A stretch of 44,089 nt of DNA from JAFGQJ01 sp964588525 (GTDB taxonomy: Bacteria; Spirochaetota; Spirochaetia; SZUA-6; DRHE01): contig CAZPQC010000017.1 of the NCBI GenBank assembly GCA_964588525.1, positions 1-44,089 of the forward strand. The letters are read 5' to 3'. The notes below the pieces were generated by a model. That model saw only the letters and a program-made list of their open reading frames with translations, was not told where the DNA came from and searched no databases. The first letter of the stretch is position 1. Each line of letters starts with the position of its first letter. Of the stretch, positions 7,213 to 16,124 are shown one piece after another. The translations under genes and the position numbers were made by a program.

Positions 7213-8280
7213 ATGGATTCAAATGAGCTGGAAGGTCCGTATTCATACGAAATCATGTTCGACTTCGCGGAAACCCTGCTACGCGCCGCCGGGCTCGAAC
7301 AGGACCGAGCCCGCGTAGTGGCGGATATCCTCCTCGAGGGAGACCTGATGGGACACTCGACCCACGGGCTGCAGCTTCTGGGCTCCTACCTGAAGGCACT
7401 GGATGACGGAACTATGCGGAAAAAGGGGGATCCCGGAGTGATATCCGACAGGGGATCAGCCGTATGCTGGGACGGCCGCTACCTGCCCGGCCCCTGGCTG
7501 ACGGTGAAGGCAATCGAACTGGCGATGCAGCGGATCGAGACCCATCCCGTTGTCACCTTCGCGATCCGCCACAGCCACCACATTGCCGCTCTTGCGGCCT
7601 ATCCCAAACGGGTAACGGACAGGGGGAGGATGATCCTTCTGTGCAGCTCCGACCCATCCGTCCAATCCGTTGCACCGTTCGGGGGGATCACCCCGCTTTA
7701 TACGCCGAATCCCGTAGCCGCCGGAATCCCCACGAGGACCGAGCCGATCATAATCGACACCAGCATGTCCTGCCTGGCCGTGGGCGCCGCCAACCGCCTG
7801 GTAAAAGAAAACAGGCGGGCGCCTTACCCGTGGTTTATGGACGGAGGCGGCAACCCGACGGACGATGCAGTGGTGTTGACTCAGGACCCGCCAGGATCAA
7901 TCTTGCCTCTGGGAGGGATCGAGCTGGGATTCAAAGGGTTCGCCCTTGGCCTGTTGATCGAAGCCCTGACCGCGGGATTGGGAGGCAGCGGCCGAGCATC
8001 CGGAATCAGACGGTGGGGGGCTTCCGTGTTCCTCCAGATTATCGATCCGGATGCCTTCGGCGGCCTCCAGCGGTTCATGACCGAGACACAGTGGCTGAGC
8101 GACGCCTGTCGCGCCGTTTCACCTCGACCGGGTTCACCCCCCGTACGCCTTCCGGGCCAGCGGGCTCTGGCCTTGAGGGAGCAGCAGTTGTCCGGCGGGA
8201 TCCGGCTCCATCCCGGCATCATGTCCGGATTGAAAGAGTGGGCCGAACGGTACGGCGTCTCCCTCCCTTCGCCAAACTGA
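7213..8280 (+). CDS. Malate/L-lactate dehydrogenase family (Ldh2) oxidoreductase
   Basis: A 355-residue cytoplasmic NAD(P)-dependent oxidoreductase of the Ldh2/AllD/YbiC fold, which is unrelated to classical malate dehydrogenase. Visible landmarks are GHSTHGLQLLGSYL (residues about 38-51), the catalytic-region IRHSHHIAALAAYPKR near 120, TPNPVAAGIPT, IDTSMSCLAVGAA, and ILPLGGIELGFKGFALGLLIEALTAGLGG. Members reduce 2-oxo acids or oxidise ureidoglycolate, 2,3-diketo-L-gulonate and similar compounds. ATG 7213 is chosen because GGAGGAGG sits at 7201-7208. It is divergent from the TRAP/kdu operon across a 204-base control region, so a sugar-acid substrate is likely but not proven. Confidence 0.85.
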   Translation: MDSNELEGPYSYEIMFDFAETLLRAAGLEQDRARVVADILLEGDLMGHSTHGLQLLGSYLKALDDGTMRKKGDPGVISDRGSAVCWDGRYLPGPWLTVKAIELAMQRIETHPVVTFAIRHSHHIAALAAYPKRVTDRGRMILLCSSDPSVQSVAPFGGITPLYTPNPVAAGIPTRTEPIIIDTSMSCLAVGAANRLVKENRRAPYPWFMDGGGNPTDDAVVLTQDPPGSILPLGGIELGFKGFALGLLIEALTAGLGGSGRASGIRRWGASVFLQIIDPDAFGGLQRFMTETQWLSDACRAVSPRPGSPPVRLPGQRALALREQQLSGGIRLHPGIMSGLKEWAERYGVSLPSPN

Positions 8281-8353
8281 GCTCTGCAGATCGACGTAAC
8301 GAGCAGCCGGGGCGGGGCGCTTCAGGTGATGCCGGACAGCACGGGAGCGTAGC

Positions 8354-8647
8354 TCACACCATGTCCAGGACCGGCAGCACCACGGCGCGAAGGCCGGTAA
8401 AGGGGAAATCCTTCTGGAGCCGGCGCACCCGTTCCAGAATTTCGACTTTTCGATCTTCGGGCACCACGGTCATCATAACGTTGTTCATCGCAGGCCAGAC
8501 ATGATCTCCAAGGTGCGGACCGGTGCTTCCCACCCCGCTGACATCGTGCCAGCGGGTGTAGTTGTCGATGCAGCAGGAGGTCAGAACATCCAGCACCTCT
8601 TCATCGATGGCACGGTCGTAGAAGATAAGAACCGCCACCTTATCCAC
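8354..8647 (-). CDS. PII-like protein of the PG0541 type, RND-transporter-associated
   Basis: A 97-residue protein starting at GTG 8647 (VDKVAVLIFYDRAIDEEVLDVL), with AAGGAGG about 8 bases upstream. The start overlaps the RND pump stop by 8 bases (GTGGATAA), so it is translationally coupled. It is PII/ferredoxin-like in character: KVAVLIFYDRAIDEEVLDVL, then YTRWHDVSGVGSTGPHLGDHVWPAMNNVMMTVVP with a glycine-rich middle, and a final helix-strand. This resembles the small PG0541-family proteins that accompany RND pumps in spirochaetes and Bacteroidetes. Their role is not established; they may sense a ligand and adjust pump activity, as PII proteins do for ammonium channels. An upstream reading start giving an Arg-rich tail is rejected. 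Confidence 0.75.
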   Translation of the reverse strand: MDKVAVLIFYDRAIDEEVLDVLTSCCIDNYTRWHDVSGVGSTGPHLGDHVWPAMNNVMMTVVPEDRKVEILERVRRLQKDFPFTGLRAVVLPVLDMV

Positions 8648-11600
8648 GGACCGCCTCCTTCTCCGCCTCCTGCTCCACGGCGAGCACTCGGAGCTGTTCA
8701 TCCTTTTGATTCGCCAGCCGGCGAAGCCGGCGCCGCTCCCGGCTGCCCTCGAACATGTGGTAGAGCACGGGAATGAGGATCAGAGTGAACACCGTCGACA
8801 CCAGGAGCCCTCCGGTCACGGTCAGGGCCATGGGCTTGCGCAGCTCCGAGCCGGAGCCGCCGAAAAAGGCGATGGGCATCAGCGCCAGGATCGTGGTCAG
8901 CACGGTCATCAGGATCGGCCGCAGACGGATCCTTCCGGCCGCCACCACGGCCCGGGTCAGCTCGTAGTCCCGCTTGCGCAGCAGGTTCGTGTAGTCCACC
9001 AGGATGATCCCGTTGTTTACAACGATCCCCACCAGCATCAGCAGACCGATCCCGGAGAAGGCACTGAAAATCGTGCCTGTGAGCAGGTGGATCCAGATCA
9101 CCCCGACGAAGGTCATAGGCAGGGTAAACATGATGATGAATGGATCCCGGAAGCTCTCGAACTGGGCGGCCATGATGAAGTAGATCAAAGTCATGGAGAG
9201 GATTAAAACCAACACCAGATCCTTTACCACAGCCTGGATGTCCTCCCAGGAACCGCCGTAGACGATCGAAAAGCCGGCCGGTATGGCCAGCCGATCCACC
9301 TGTTCCTTGATGGAATTGACCGCAGTCCGGACATCCCCCGTTACCCGGGCATCGATGTTGATAACCCGCTGCTGGTTCTCCCGGGCGATGCTCACCGGCC
9401 CGTAGGCCTTTTCCACCTCCACCAGGTTGGTCAGAGGAACGGAAAAGCCAAGAGGGGAGGACACGGTGATCCGGTTGATATCCTGGACCGACATCCGATC
9501 CTCGGCTTTAAAACGCACCCGCACGTCCACCTCCTCTCCTTCGTACAGCACCGTGGCCACGGTCTCTCCGGCGAAAGCCCTTCTGATCGTGGTTCCCACC
9601 TGGGCTGCGGTCAGCCCGTATTGGGCGGCCCGGTTTCGATCCACCCGGATGCGGTACTCCGGAAGTCCCTCCTCCCGCGAAACTTGTGCATCCTGGATCG
9701 TATCCACGCTTTCCATAATCTTCTCGACCTTGACCCCCAATTCCTTGCCCTGTTCCAGATCGTTGCCCCGGATTGATACGGTCAAACCGCCGGACATGCC
9801 GGCGCCTCCGCCACCCGGGCCGAATCCCGACGAGAAACGAACCTTGGTTCCCGGAACCTGAGCCACCAGCGGGCGCAAGCTTTCGATGATCTCCCGGTCC
9901 GTCCGATCCCTTTCATTCAGGTCCTTTAGGGCGATTTGAATGGATCCGGTGTTGGCCGCGGTGGTGGAGAAAAATCCGCCGGCGGCTCCGGCCTGAACCA
10001 CTGCCACCCTTTTCTCGGGCACGTTCTCCTCCACGATGGTGTAGATCTTCTCCACGGCCTCCCGGGTCGTATCGATATCCGTGCCCACGGAGGTTTCGAT
10101 ATTCATCATGATCATGCCCTGATCCGATTCGGGAAACAATTCCACCCCCACCCGAGGAATCATGGCCAGGCTACCGGCGAACAGGAGGGCGATCACGATC
10201 AACACCAGAGCTTTGTGCTTCAAGGCCCAGCCCAGGGAAGCCCCGTAGATCCGGTCCAGGAAGCGCAGAGCCGCCCCCCTGCCCTTCAGCTCCTCCTCCA
10301 CGTCGAGCAGGGTGTTGGACTTCTTCTTGATTGTAACCCTGCGGATCCTGCTGGAGAGCATGGGAATCACGGTCAAAGCCACCAGCAGGGAGGCCAGGAG
10401 GGAGAAGGTGACGGTAAAGGCCAGGTCACGGAACAGCTCTCTGGCCAGTCCGCGGATAAACAGCACCAGGGGCAGAAACACGGCCACCGTGGTCAGGGTG
10501 GAGGCGATGATGGCGTTGGCCATCTCCTGGGATCCGTGCCGGGCCGCTTCCCCGGCCTTGGCGCCGCTTTCCCGGTAGCGAAAGATGTTTTCGATGATGA
10601 CGATCGAGTTGTCCACCAGCATCCCGATGCCCAGAGCCAGACCTCCCAGGGACAGCATGTTCAGGGTCAGGTTGAAGAAGTACATGGCGATGATGGTGAT
10701 GATGATGGAGAGGGGGATTGATACGGCCACGATCAGGGTGGTGGGCAGATTGCGCAGGAAGATCAGCAGCACAAAAACCGCCAGGATACCTCCAAGAAGC
10801 GCTACCTGCCAGACATTGGAGATCGCATCATTGATGAAGTCAGCGGAAACGAACAGCTCCACCAGGTTGACGTCTTCGGGAAGGGAGCGCTTGATCGTGT
10901 CGATCCTCTCCTGAACGCGGTTGGAGATGAGCACCGTATTCGTACCGGACTGCTTCTGCACGGCCAGGATGATGGCGTCGCTGCTATCCACCTTTACGTC
11001 CGTATCGTCATCCATATAACCACTGTAGACGTTGGCGACGCTCTCCAGGTACACCGGCTTGCCGTTGTTGCTGCCGACAATGATCGCCCGGATCTCGGAC
11101 AGGTCGTCCAACCGGCCGATGGTCCGCAGGGAGTACTTCTGGGCGCCCTCGGTCACGGACCCGCCGGTCACATTGAGGTTTTCGGCCCGTACAACGTTGA
11201 CGACCTGGTCGATCGACAGGCCATAGGAGGCCAGCAGGGTCCTGTCCAGATCGATGTGAATCTGCCTCTGCAAGCCTCCCTGTACGGACACACTGGCCAC
11301 CCCATCGATCTGCTCCAGAGACGTCTGGATCGTGTTCTCGGCGATGAAGCGCAGGCTCTCCAGATCCCGCCGTCCCTCGATGGACAGAACCATGATCGGG
11401 GTCATCGAGGGGTCGAACTTGAACAGTACCGGCTGGGAAGCGTCTTCGGGAATGTACTCCCGAATCAGATCCAGACGTTCCCGCAGATCATTGGAGGCCT
11501 CGGCCAGATCCGTTCCCCACTGATACTCCACGACGACCACCGAGGATCCCTCCCGGGAGGTGCTGCTGACCTTCTCGATACGGCTGGCCGAGGAGGCGGT

Positions 11601-11807
11601 GTTTTCGATGACTTTCGTAAGGTTCTCCTCGACCTCCTGAGGTGATACTCCCGGATACGAGGAATAGATGACGATAACCGGAAAAGAGATATCAGGAATC
11701 AGATCTATGGCCAGCCTGCCCAGGGAAAAAACACCCAGGACGATCAACGCCAGGTAGACTACCGTGGCAGTAACCGGCCGCTTTACCGAGAGGTCGGTGA
11801 TCTTCAT
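8640..11807 (-). CDS. RND efflux pump, AcrB/HAE1-type inner-membrane transporter
   Basis: The 1055-residue protein has the RND layout: TM1 at about 10-30, a large periplasmic loop to about 330, six helices, a second periplasmic loop (about 555-865) and five further helices. Motifs include SYPGVSPQEVEENLTKVIE, LSLGGLALGIGMLVDNSIVIIENIFR with the proton-relay Asp in TM4, and GIVVNNGIILVDYTN with RLRPILMTVLTTILALMPIAF. It exports hydrophobic compounds using proton or sodium influx together with the adaptor and TolC partner of the same operon. The ATG overlaps the adaptor stop by 4 bases. A GGG-rich loop (GFGPGGGGAGMSGG, about residue 665) sits in the second periplasmic domain. Substrate cannot be read from sequence. 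Confidence 0.95.
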   Translation of the reverse strand: MKITDLSVKRPVTATVVYLALIVLGVFSLGRLAIDLIPDISFPVIVIYSSYPGVSPQEVEENLTKVIENTASSASRIEKVSSTSREGSSVVVVEYQWGTDLAEASNDLRERLDLIREYIPEDASQPVLFKFDPSMTPIMVLSIEGRRDLESLRFIAENTIQTSLEQIDGVASVSVQGGLQRQIHIDLDRTLLASYGLSIDQVVNVVRAENLNVTGGSVTEGAQKYSLRTIGRLDDLSEIRAIIVGSNNGKPVYLESVANVYSGYMDDDTDVKVDSSDAIILAVQKQSGTNTVLISNRVQERIDTIKRSLPEDVNLVELFVSADFINDAISNVWQVALLGGILAVFVLLIFLRNLPTTLIVAVSIPLSIIITIIAMYFFNLTLNMLSLGGLALGIGMLVDNSIVIIENIFRYRESGAKAGEAARHGSQEMANAIIASTLTTVAVFLPLVLFIRGLARELFRDLAFTVTFSLLASLLVALTVIPMLSSRIRRVTIKKKSNTLLDVEEELKGRGAALRFLDRIYGASLGWALKHKALVLIVIALLFAGSLAMIPRVGVELFPESDQGMIMMNIETSVGTDIDTTREAVEKIYTIVEENVPEKRVAVVQAGAAGGFFSTTAANTGSIQIALKDLNERDRTDREIIESLRPLVAQVPGTKVRFSSGFGPGGGGAGMSGGLTVSIRGNDLEQGKELGVKVEKIMESVDTIQDAQVSREEGLPEYRIRVDRNRAAQYGLTAAQVGTTIRRAFAGETVATVLYEGEEVDVRVRFKAEDRMSVQDINRITVSSPLGFSVPLTNLVEVEKAYGPVSIARENQQRVINIDARVTGDVRTAVNSIKEQVDRLAIPAGFSIVYGGSWEDIQAVVKDLVLVLILSMTLIYFIMAAQFESFRDPFIIMFTLPMTFVGVIWIHLLTGTIFSAFSGIGLLMLVGIVVNNGIILVDYTNLLRKRDYELTRAVVAAGRIRLRPILMTVLTTILALMPIAFFGGSGSELRKPMALTVTGGLLVSTVFTLILIPVLYHMFEGSRERRRLRRLANQKDEQLRVLAVEQEAEKEAVRG

Positions 11808-12784
11808 TCCTTCACCTCCGCCACGGTGACCGCATCCCCGCCGCTCAAGGATTGCTGGCCGATCACCACCACCAGGTCACCTTCAGCGATCCCTGAATCT
11901 ACCACCGCCGACTCTCCCTGCACGAAGGCGATTTCCGGCTTCACCTCTCTGGCCACTTCCTGCTGGATGACGTAGACGACCTGACGGCCCTCCTTGTCTA
12001 CCAGGGCGGCCAGCGGAACGGTTATCGCATCATCCCGCCGGCGGAGGATGATGCTGGCTTCGGCGAACATCCCCGGTTTCAGCTGGTATCCCCGGTTGAC
12101 GACCCGGACGCGGGTTTCCAGGGACCTGGAAACCGGATCCAATACGGGACTGAGTCTGTCGATGGTGCCGTAAAACAACCGATCCGGATAGGAGACCACC
12201 GAGATCTCCACCGCCTGACCGACTCGAACCTGACCGATCCGCTTCTCCGGCACATCGATTACCACCTCGACCACGTCCATATCCACGATCTGAAACAGGG
12301 GAACACCCGGATTGGCGGTCGCCCCCTTTTGGATCAAAACGGATTTGACCACCCCGGCGATCGTCGATTTTACCTCGGCCGGGGCGAATTTCAATCCCGC
12401 CTGGTCCCTGTCGATCACGGCCAGGACCTGGTCCTTCCGCACGAAATCCCCCTCTTCGACCTTGATCTCACTGATCTTGCCGTTTACAGTGGTCAGGATG
12501 CTGACCTCCGCCTCGGCAAACACGGATCCGTACAGGTTGAGGGTTTCCCGCACGCTCTCCCGTTTTGCCGCTGCGACGGCTACAGGGACCGAAAACTTCT
12601 CTTCCGGATTACCCGGCTTTCCGCCGGAAGGAGATCCTCCTGCCCTCGATCCGAAAGAGAGAAAGCTCAGAGCGGGCTTTTCTCCCTCCTGACCGGATAG
12701 GCGGGTGTACCCGAAGTATCCGCCGACGGCTAGCACCACCAGTACCACGACCAAAATGACGACTATCCGAACTCCCTTTTTCAT
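11804..12784 (-). CDS. RND efflux periplasmic adaptor (membrane fusion protein)
   Basis: The 326-residue protein has an N-terminal membrane anchor (VRIVVILVVVLVVLAVGGYFGY, residues about 5-26) and a basic linker. Its barrel-sandwich/lipoyl halves are LYGSVFAEAEVSILTTVNGKISEIKVEEGDFVRKDQVLAVID and VKSTIAGVVKSVLIQKGATANPG. A beta-barrel segment (DVVEVVIDVPEKRIGQVRVGQAVEISVVSYP) and a C-terminal membrane-proximal domain follow. The alpha-hairpin between the lipoyl halves is almost absent, a short form as seen in some spirochaete and Gram-negative adaptors. It links the RND pump to TolC. It lies 26 bases after TolC and overlaps the pump start by 4. Confidence 0.92.
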   Translation of the reverse strand: MKKGVRIVVILVVVLVVLAVGGYFGYTRLSGQEGEKPALSFLSFGSRAGGSPSGGKPGNPEEKFSVPVAVAAAKRESVRETLNLYGSVFAEAEVSILTTVNGKISEIKVEEGDFVRKDQVLAVIDRDQAGLKFAPAEVKSTIAGVVKSVLIQKGATANPGVPLFQIVDMDVVEVVIDVPEKRIGQVRVGQAVEISVVSYPDRLFYGTIDRLSPVLDPVSRSLETRVRVVNRGYQLKPGMFAEASIILRRRDDAITVPLAALVDKEGRQVVYVIQQEVAREVKPEIAFVQGESAVVDSGIAEGDLVVVIGQQSLSGGDAVTVAEVKE

Positions 12785-12810
12785 ATCCTCTTCCCCCGCA
12801 TATTCGACAC

Positions 12811-14133
12811 TTAGAAATCCGCTACCCCGACCACGTCCATCAGATCGAGGACGTTGCGGTTGTAGTTGTAGATCGCCTGGGCGTAGGCCAGCTTGGCGCC
12901 GTTCAGTCCCAGCTGGGCGTCTTTGAGCTCGACACTAGAGATGTATCCGCTCTCGTACTGTTCCACCGCAGCCTCGTACAGCCGCTGTGCCAGCTCCACG
13001 CTCTTCTCCCCCGAAGCGATCTTGGCCTGCTCCTCGGCTATCTTGAGAATGCTGCTCTCCACGGCGATACGAATGCTCGATTCCAGGGCGCCGTACTGCA
13101 GACGCCGGTCCTCCGCCTGGATCTGTGCTTTCTTGATCCCGGCACTCTCCTCGCTCCATGGGAAAAAAGCGGAGATGGGCACGCTCAGGTTCAGCCCCAT
13201 GGTCAGTCCGCCCTTGTCGAAGCCCCAGGCATCCCAACTGTAGTCGTTCTCCCCGCTATCGAAGTCAACTCCGCTCTTCACACTGTAGTTCGCCCATGCG
13301 ACCAGGGTGGGCAGCCTCAGACTTCGATTGAGCTCATTTTGAGCTTCCGTGATGTCCAAGAGCTTTCTGAAGCTCTGCAGATCGTACTTGCCGCTCAGGG
13401 CCTTCTGAATCAGAGCCTCCCGATCGATCTGAACGGGGATCTGCTCCAGCTCGCCGACCAGCTCGAATTCGAAGCTCTCCTCTTCGATGCCCAGGACATT
13501 CCGGACGTTCAGCAGGGCGATCGCCACCCCATTGTCCGCCGAGATCACCGTGGCCTTGAAGCTCTCCAGGTCCGACTCGGCTCGCAGCACCTCGAAATCC
13601 GCCACCAAACCGGCGTCGTAGCGCTGCCGGGCCACCTCCAAGGCGTCCTCTTTGCTGCCCAGGGTCTCCTGGTTGATGGCCTGGACCTCCAGGGCCAACA
13701 GGTAGCCGTAGAAGGCGTTCTTGATCAGGACCACGGTTTTGCGGTTCTCCTCGGCCAGGTCCAGAGCGGCCTGAGCCACCGCCTCCTCGGCCAGCTTGAT
13801 GCCGTTCTTGAGCTTCCCGAAGGTGTAGACGCTCTGGCCGACCTCCAACGATGCGCCGATTGGATCGCTGCCGGATTGGTACAACGTTCCAAATCGAGGC
13901 TGCTCGAACAGGTGGGTCCAGCTGGCCACGGCCGAAACGGAGGGGTAGTACCCCGCCTTGGCTGCGACCAGGTCCGCCTGAGCAGCCGCCACGGCCAGCC
14001 GCTTGGACTGGATCGTGGTGCTGTTGGCCAGGCCGTAGCCGATGGCCTCTTCCAGTGTGAATCTGTAGGTCTCGCCGTTGGCCGTAGCGAACATCGTCAA
14101 GAGCAGTACGACAACCGTTGCCATGCGTCTCAT
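12811..14133 (-). CDS. TolC-family outer-membrane efflux protein
   Basis: The 440-residue protein has a signal peptide (RRMATVVVLLLTMFATANG, mature start ETYRFTLEEAIGYGLANS). Two OEP repeats follow (about 25-215 and 230-435), each with long amphipathic helices such as RLAVAAAQADLVAAKAGYYPSVSAVASWTHLF and AGLVADFEVLRAESDLESFKATVISADNGVAIALLNVRNVLG. It forms the trimeric outer-membrane duct of the tripartite pump. It overlaps the TetR gene by 4 bases and precedes the adaptor by 26 bases. Order TetR-TolC-adaptor-RND suggests all are made from the one promoter upstream of tetR. Confidence 0.92.
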   Translation of the reverse strand: MRRMATVVVLLLTMFATANGETYRFTLEEAIGYGLANSTTIQSKRLAVAAAQADLVAAKAGYYPSVSAVASWTHLFEQPRFGTLYQSGSDPIGASLEVGQSVYTFGKLKNGIKLAEEAVAQAALDLAEENRKTVVLIKNAFYGYLLALEVQAINQETLGSKEDALEVARQRYDAGLVADFEVLRAESDLESFKATVISADNGVAIALLNVRNVLGIEEESFEFELVGELEQIPVQIDREALIQKALSGKYDLQSFRKLLDITEAQNELNRSLRLPTLVAWANYSVKSGVDFDSGENDYSWDAWGFDKGGLTMGLNLSVPISAFFPWSEESAGIKKAQIQAEDRRLQYGALESSIRIAVESSILKIAEEQAKIASGEKSVELAQRLYEAAVEQYESGYISSVELKDAQLGLNGAKLAYAQAIYNYNRNVLDLMDVVGVADF

Positions 14134-14786
14134 CTGCTGATTCCTCCTTCCGGTCGGGCTGCTATTCCCTGCAACAGGATCTTCATGATAGAGTCGGCCT
14201 TCTGTGCCGGTGAGGCCGGGTGATCGTTCTGAGAGTTCAATTCGAACCGGGGCATGCAGACGGACTGCACCGCCTGATTGACCATCCCCGTATAACTCAA
14301 CACCACATCGCGGGTATCGATGTCACCCCGAATCAGGTGGTTTTTCTTTCCCTCTTCCACCAGTCCATGGAGATACTCTTCCAGGCGCCGGCGTTTTTCG
14401 AAAAAAGGTCCCAGGAGCTTCTTGTGGATCGTGGCCATCTCCGGGTTAAAGGCCACGGTGAACAGGCGGAAAAAGTTCGGATTGTCGGCGAAAAAACCGA
14501 TCTGGGCCCGGGCAACGGCAGCCAACTTCTCCAGTGGATTCTGGGACTCGGAGGTCTGCTTCCCGACAAAAGCCTCCAGGCGCTCGAGCACGCACAGCAT
14601 CGCGTGGAAGTACAGATCCTCTTTGTCCTTGAAATACAGATACAGGGTGCCCTTGGCCAACCGTGCCTCCCGGGCTACCTCGTCTAGAGCCGTGGTTTCA
14701 TAACCTTTTCGGGAAAATACCCGCAGCGATGCCCGGATGATGGCGCGGCGTCGTTGTTCCTTTTTCAGCTCCTGCACTTCGAGCAT
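14130..14786 (-). CDS. TetR-family repressor of the efflux operon
   Basis: The 218-residue protein has an N-terminal TetR helix-turn-helix (residues about 12-58: RRAIIRASLRVFSRKGYETTALDEVAREARLAKGTLYLYFKDKEDLY). A helical ligand-binding domain follows with FFADNPNFFRLFTVAF and RGDIDTRDVVLSYTGMVNQA. ATG 14786 gives the standard distance to the first helix; a longer in-frame extension upstream would swallow the operator and promoter and is rejected. A 20-bp palindrome (14833-14852) between its promoter and start is the probable binding site. It would repress itself and the downstream pump genes until a toxic ligand binds. Confidence 0.92.
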   Translation of the reverse strand: MLEVQELKKEQRRRAIIRASLRVFSRKGYETTALDEVAREARLAKGTLYLYFKDKEDLYFHAMLCVLERLEAFVGKQTSESQNPLEKLAAVARAQIGFFADNPNFFRLFTVAFNPEMATIHKKLLGPFFEKRRRLEEYLHGLVEEGKKNHLIRGDIDTRDVVLSYTGMVNQAVQSVCMPRFELNSQNDHPASPAQKADSIMKILLQGIAARPEGGISR

Positions 14787-14832
14787 TGTCCGGCTTCCGT
14801 CCTCTCCCGACACAGTCAAAAACACGATAGAA

Positions 14833-14852
14833 ATGACTGAACAGTCAGTCAT
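14833..14852. promoter_or_regulatory. TetR-type operator palindrome
   Basis: ATGACTGA-ACAG-TCAGTCAT has perfect 8-bp arms with a 4-base centre. A second overlapping dyad, TGACTG-AA-CAGTCA, occupies 14834-14847. TGACTGA-type dyads are common operators of TetR proteins controlling RND pumps. It lies directly downstream of the minus-strand -10, so binding would block the tetR-tolC-RND transcript. Confidence 0.8.
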
Positions 14853-14853
14853 A

Positions 14854-14882
14854 AACATATGAATGTTTTCCTGAATCGTCAA
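14854..14882 (-). promoter_or_regulatory. Sigma70-type promoter of the tetR-efflux operon
   Basis: On the minus strand TTGACG (14877-14882) and TATGTT (14854-14859) are spaced by 17 bases. The predicted start falls inside the palindrome 14833-14852, consistent with autorepression. Confidence 0.65.
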
Positions 14883-14901
14883 CGTAAATCGTATCGTAAT
14901 A

Positions 14902-14930
14902 TTGATATCCCGACCGTATTCGAATATTGT
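14902..14930 (+). promoter_or_regulatory. Sigma70-type promoter of the KDG kinase gene
   Basis: TTGATA (14902-14907) and TATTGT (14925-14930) are 17 bases apart, about 37 bases ahead of the kinase ATG. It is divergent from the efflux promoter and lies some 50 bases from the TetR palindrome, so cross-control is possible but not indicated. Confidence 0.5.
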
Positions 14931-14966
14931 GAAAGCAGTCACTCGGATAGGGAAGGAGAGACAGAG

Positions 14967-16115
14967 ATGGCGAAAGTAGTCAGCTACAAGGAGATCAAGA
15001 GTCGGGATTCGTGCAGGTACGACGGCGTTTCCATGGGAGAGGTGATGCTGCGGATCGATCCCCGGGACGTGCCCACCGCCCGGATGCGGGACAACATCCG
15101 GGTGTCTCAGGGCGGCGGGGAAACCAACGTGGCCTGCGGCCTGGCCTACACCTTCGGCCTGCGCAGCGCCGTACTCACCGCTCTGGTGAATGATCCGATC
15201 GGGGAGAACATCCGCAATCAGATGCGCGAGGCCGGAGTGGACACGGGCAAGATCATCTGGTGGAATACGAAGAACGACGGAAGCCGCACCTCCACCGACC
15301 AGAAAGGAGGCCTGCACAACGGTATCAACTTCACCTACAACGGCTCCGGGGTGCTTCCCTCAAACACCACCTACTACCGCGCCCACAGCCCGGCAACACA
15401 GCTGCAGCCGGGTGATTTCGATTTCGACACCCTGTTTGCCGAGGAGGGGGTACGGGTGTTCAACACCGGCGGCATCTTCACCCTCATCGGTCCGAAAACG
15501 GCGGAGCTGGCCATCGAGGCGGCGCAGAAAGCGGCGGAGCACGGAACCTTCGTCTCGGCGGATCTGAACTACCGCTCCAAGGTGGAACCGGACAAGGGCA
15601 AGGCCCGGGCCATCAACCAGAAGCTCGCCCCCTATCTGGGGTTTCTGGTGGGTAACGATTCGGATCTCTCCGATGCCCTGGGCTACGATACCAAATCGAA
15701 AAAGGGCGCCGGCTTCATTGATTGGCTTCCCGCCTATCAGGAAACGATCCGAAAGGTGGCCGGGGATTTCCCCAACCTTAGCCTGATCGGCACCCAATGG
15801 CGGGGCGCCCACAACGCCGATCTGATCAGCTGGGCTGCGGTGCTATACGATACGAAGGCGGACAGGTGGTACACCGCACCCGTGCGGGAAAACGTCCCGA
15901 TTCGGGATCGAACCGGCGGGGGGGACTGCTTCGCCTCCGGCGTGCTCGCCGCCCTGTTGAAGGGAAAGGATCTGGAAACCGCCGTCAACTGGGGCGCGGC
16001 CCACGGGATGCTGGTTCAGGAAATTCCCGGCGATATCACCATGGTCAACCAGGCCGCCGTGGAGGCAGAGGTCAAAAGAGTCGCCGCCGGAGGGGGGGTC
16101 AAAGCCAGCCGTTGA
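14967..16115 (+). CDS. kdgK: PfkB-family sugar kinase, probable 2-keto-3-deoxygluconate kinase
   Basis: A 382-residue ribokinase-fold enzyme. N-terminal features are GEVMLRIDP, SQGGGETNVACGLAYTFGLRSAVLTALVNDPIGENI and the substrate-lid segment. The C-terminal PfkB signature RDRTGGGDCFASGVLAALL (about 315-333) includes the anion hole and catalytic Asp. It would phosphorylate KDG to KDPG with ATP, following KduD. At 382 residues it is longer than most KdgK (about 310-345); the extension holds a HNGINFTYNGSG loop and an extra SKKGAGFIDW segment. GGAAGGAG at 14951-14958 sets the start. The KDG assignment rests on fold, the GGGETN variant and the uronate genes nearby; a related sugar-acid kinase is possible. 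Confidence 0.8.
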   Translation: MAKVVSYKEIKSRDSCRYDGVSMGEVMLRIDPRDVPTARMRDNIRVSQGGGETNVACGLAYTFGLRSAVLTALVNDPIGENIRNQMREAGVDTGKIIWWNTKNDGSRTSTDQKGGLHNGINFTYNGSGVLPSNTTYYRAHSPATQLQPGDFDFDTLFAEEGVRVFNTGGIFTLIGPKTAELAIEAAQKAAEHGTFVSADLNYRSKVEPDKGKARAINQKLAPYLGFLVGNDSDLSDALGYDTKSKKGAGFIDWLPAYQETIRKVAGDFPNLSLIGTQWRGAHNADLISWAAVLYDTKADRWYTAPVRENVPIRDRTGGGDCFASGVLAALLKGKDLETAVNWGAAHGMLVQEIPGDITMVNQAAVEAEVKRVAAGGGVKASR

Positions 16116-16124
16116 CCGGCCACG

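Noticed and set aside
14786..15317. N-terminal extension of the TetR protein
   Set aside because: It would run through the operator, both promoters and the kinase gene start; the TetR family begins close to ATG 14786.
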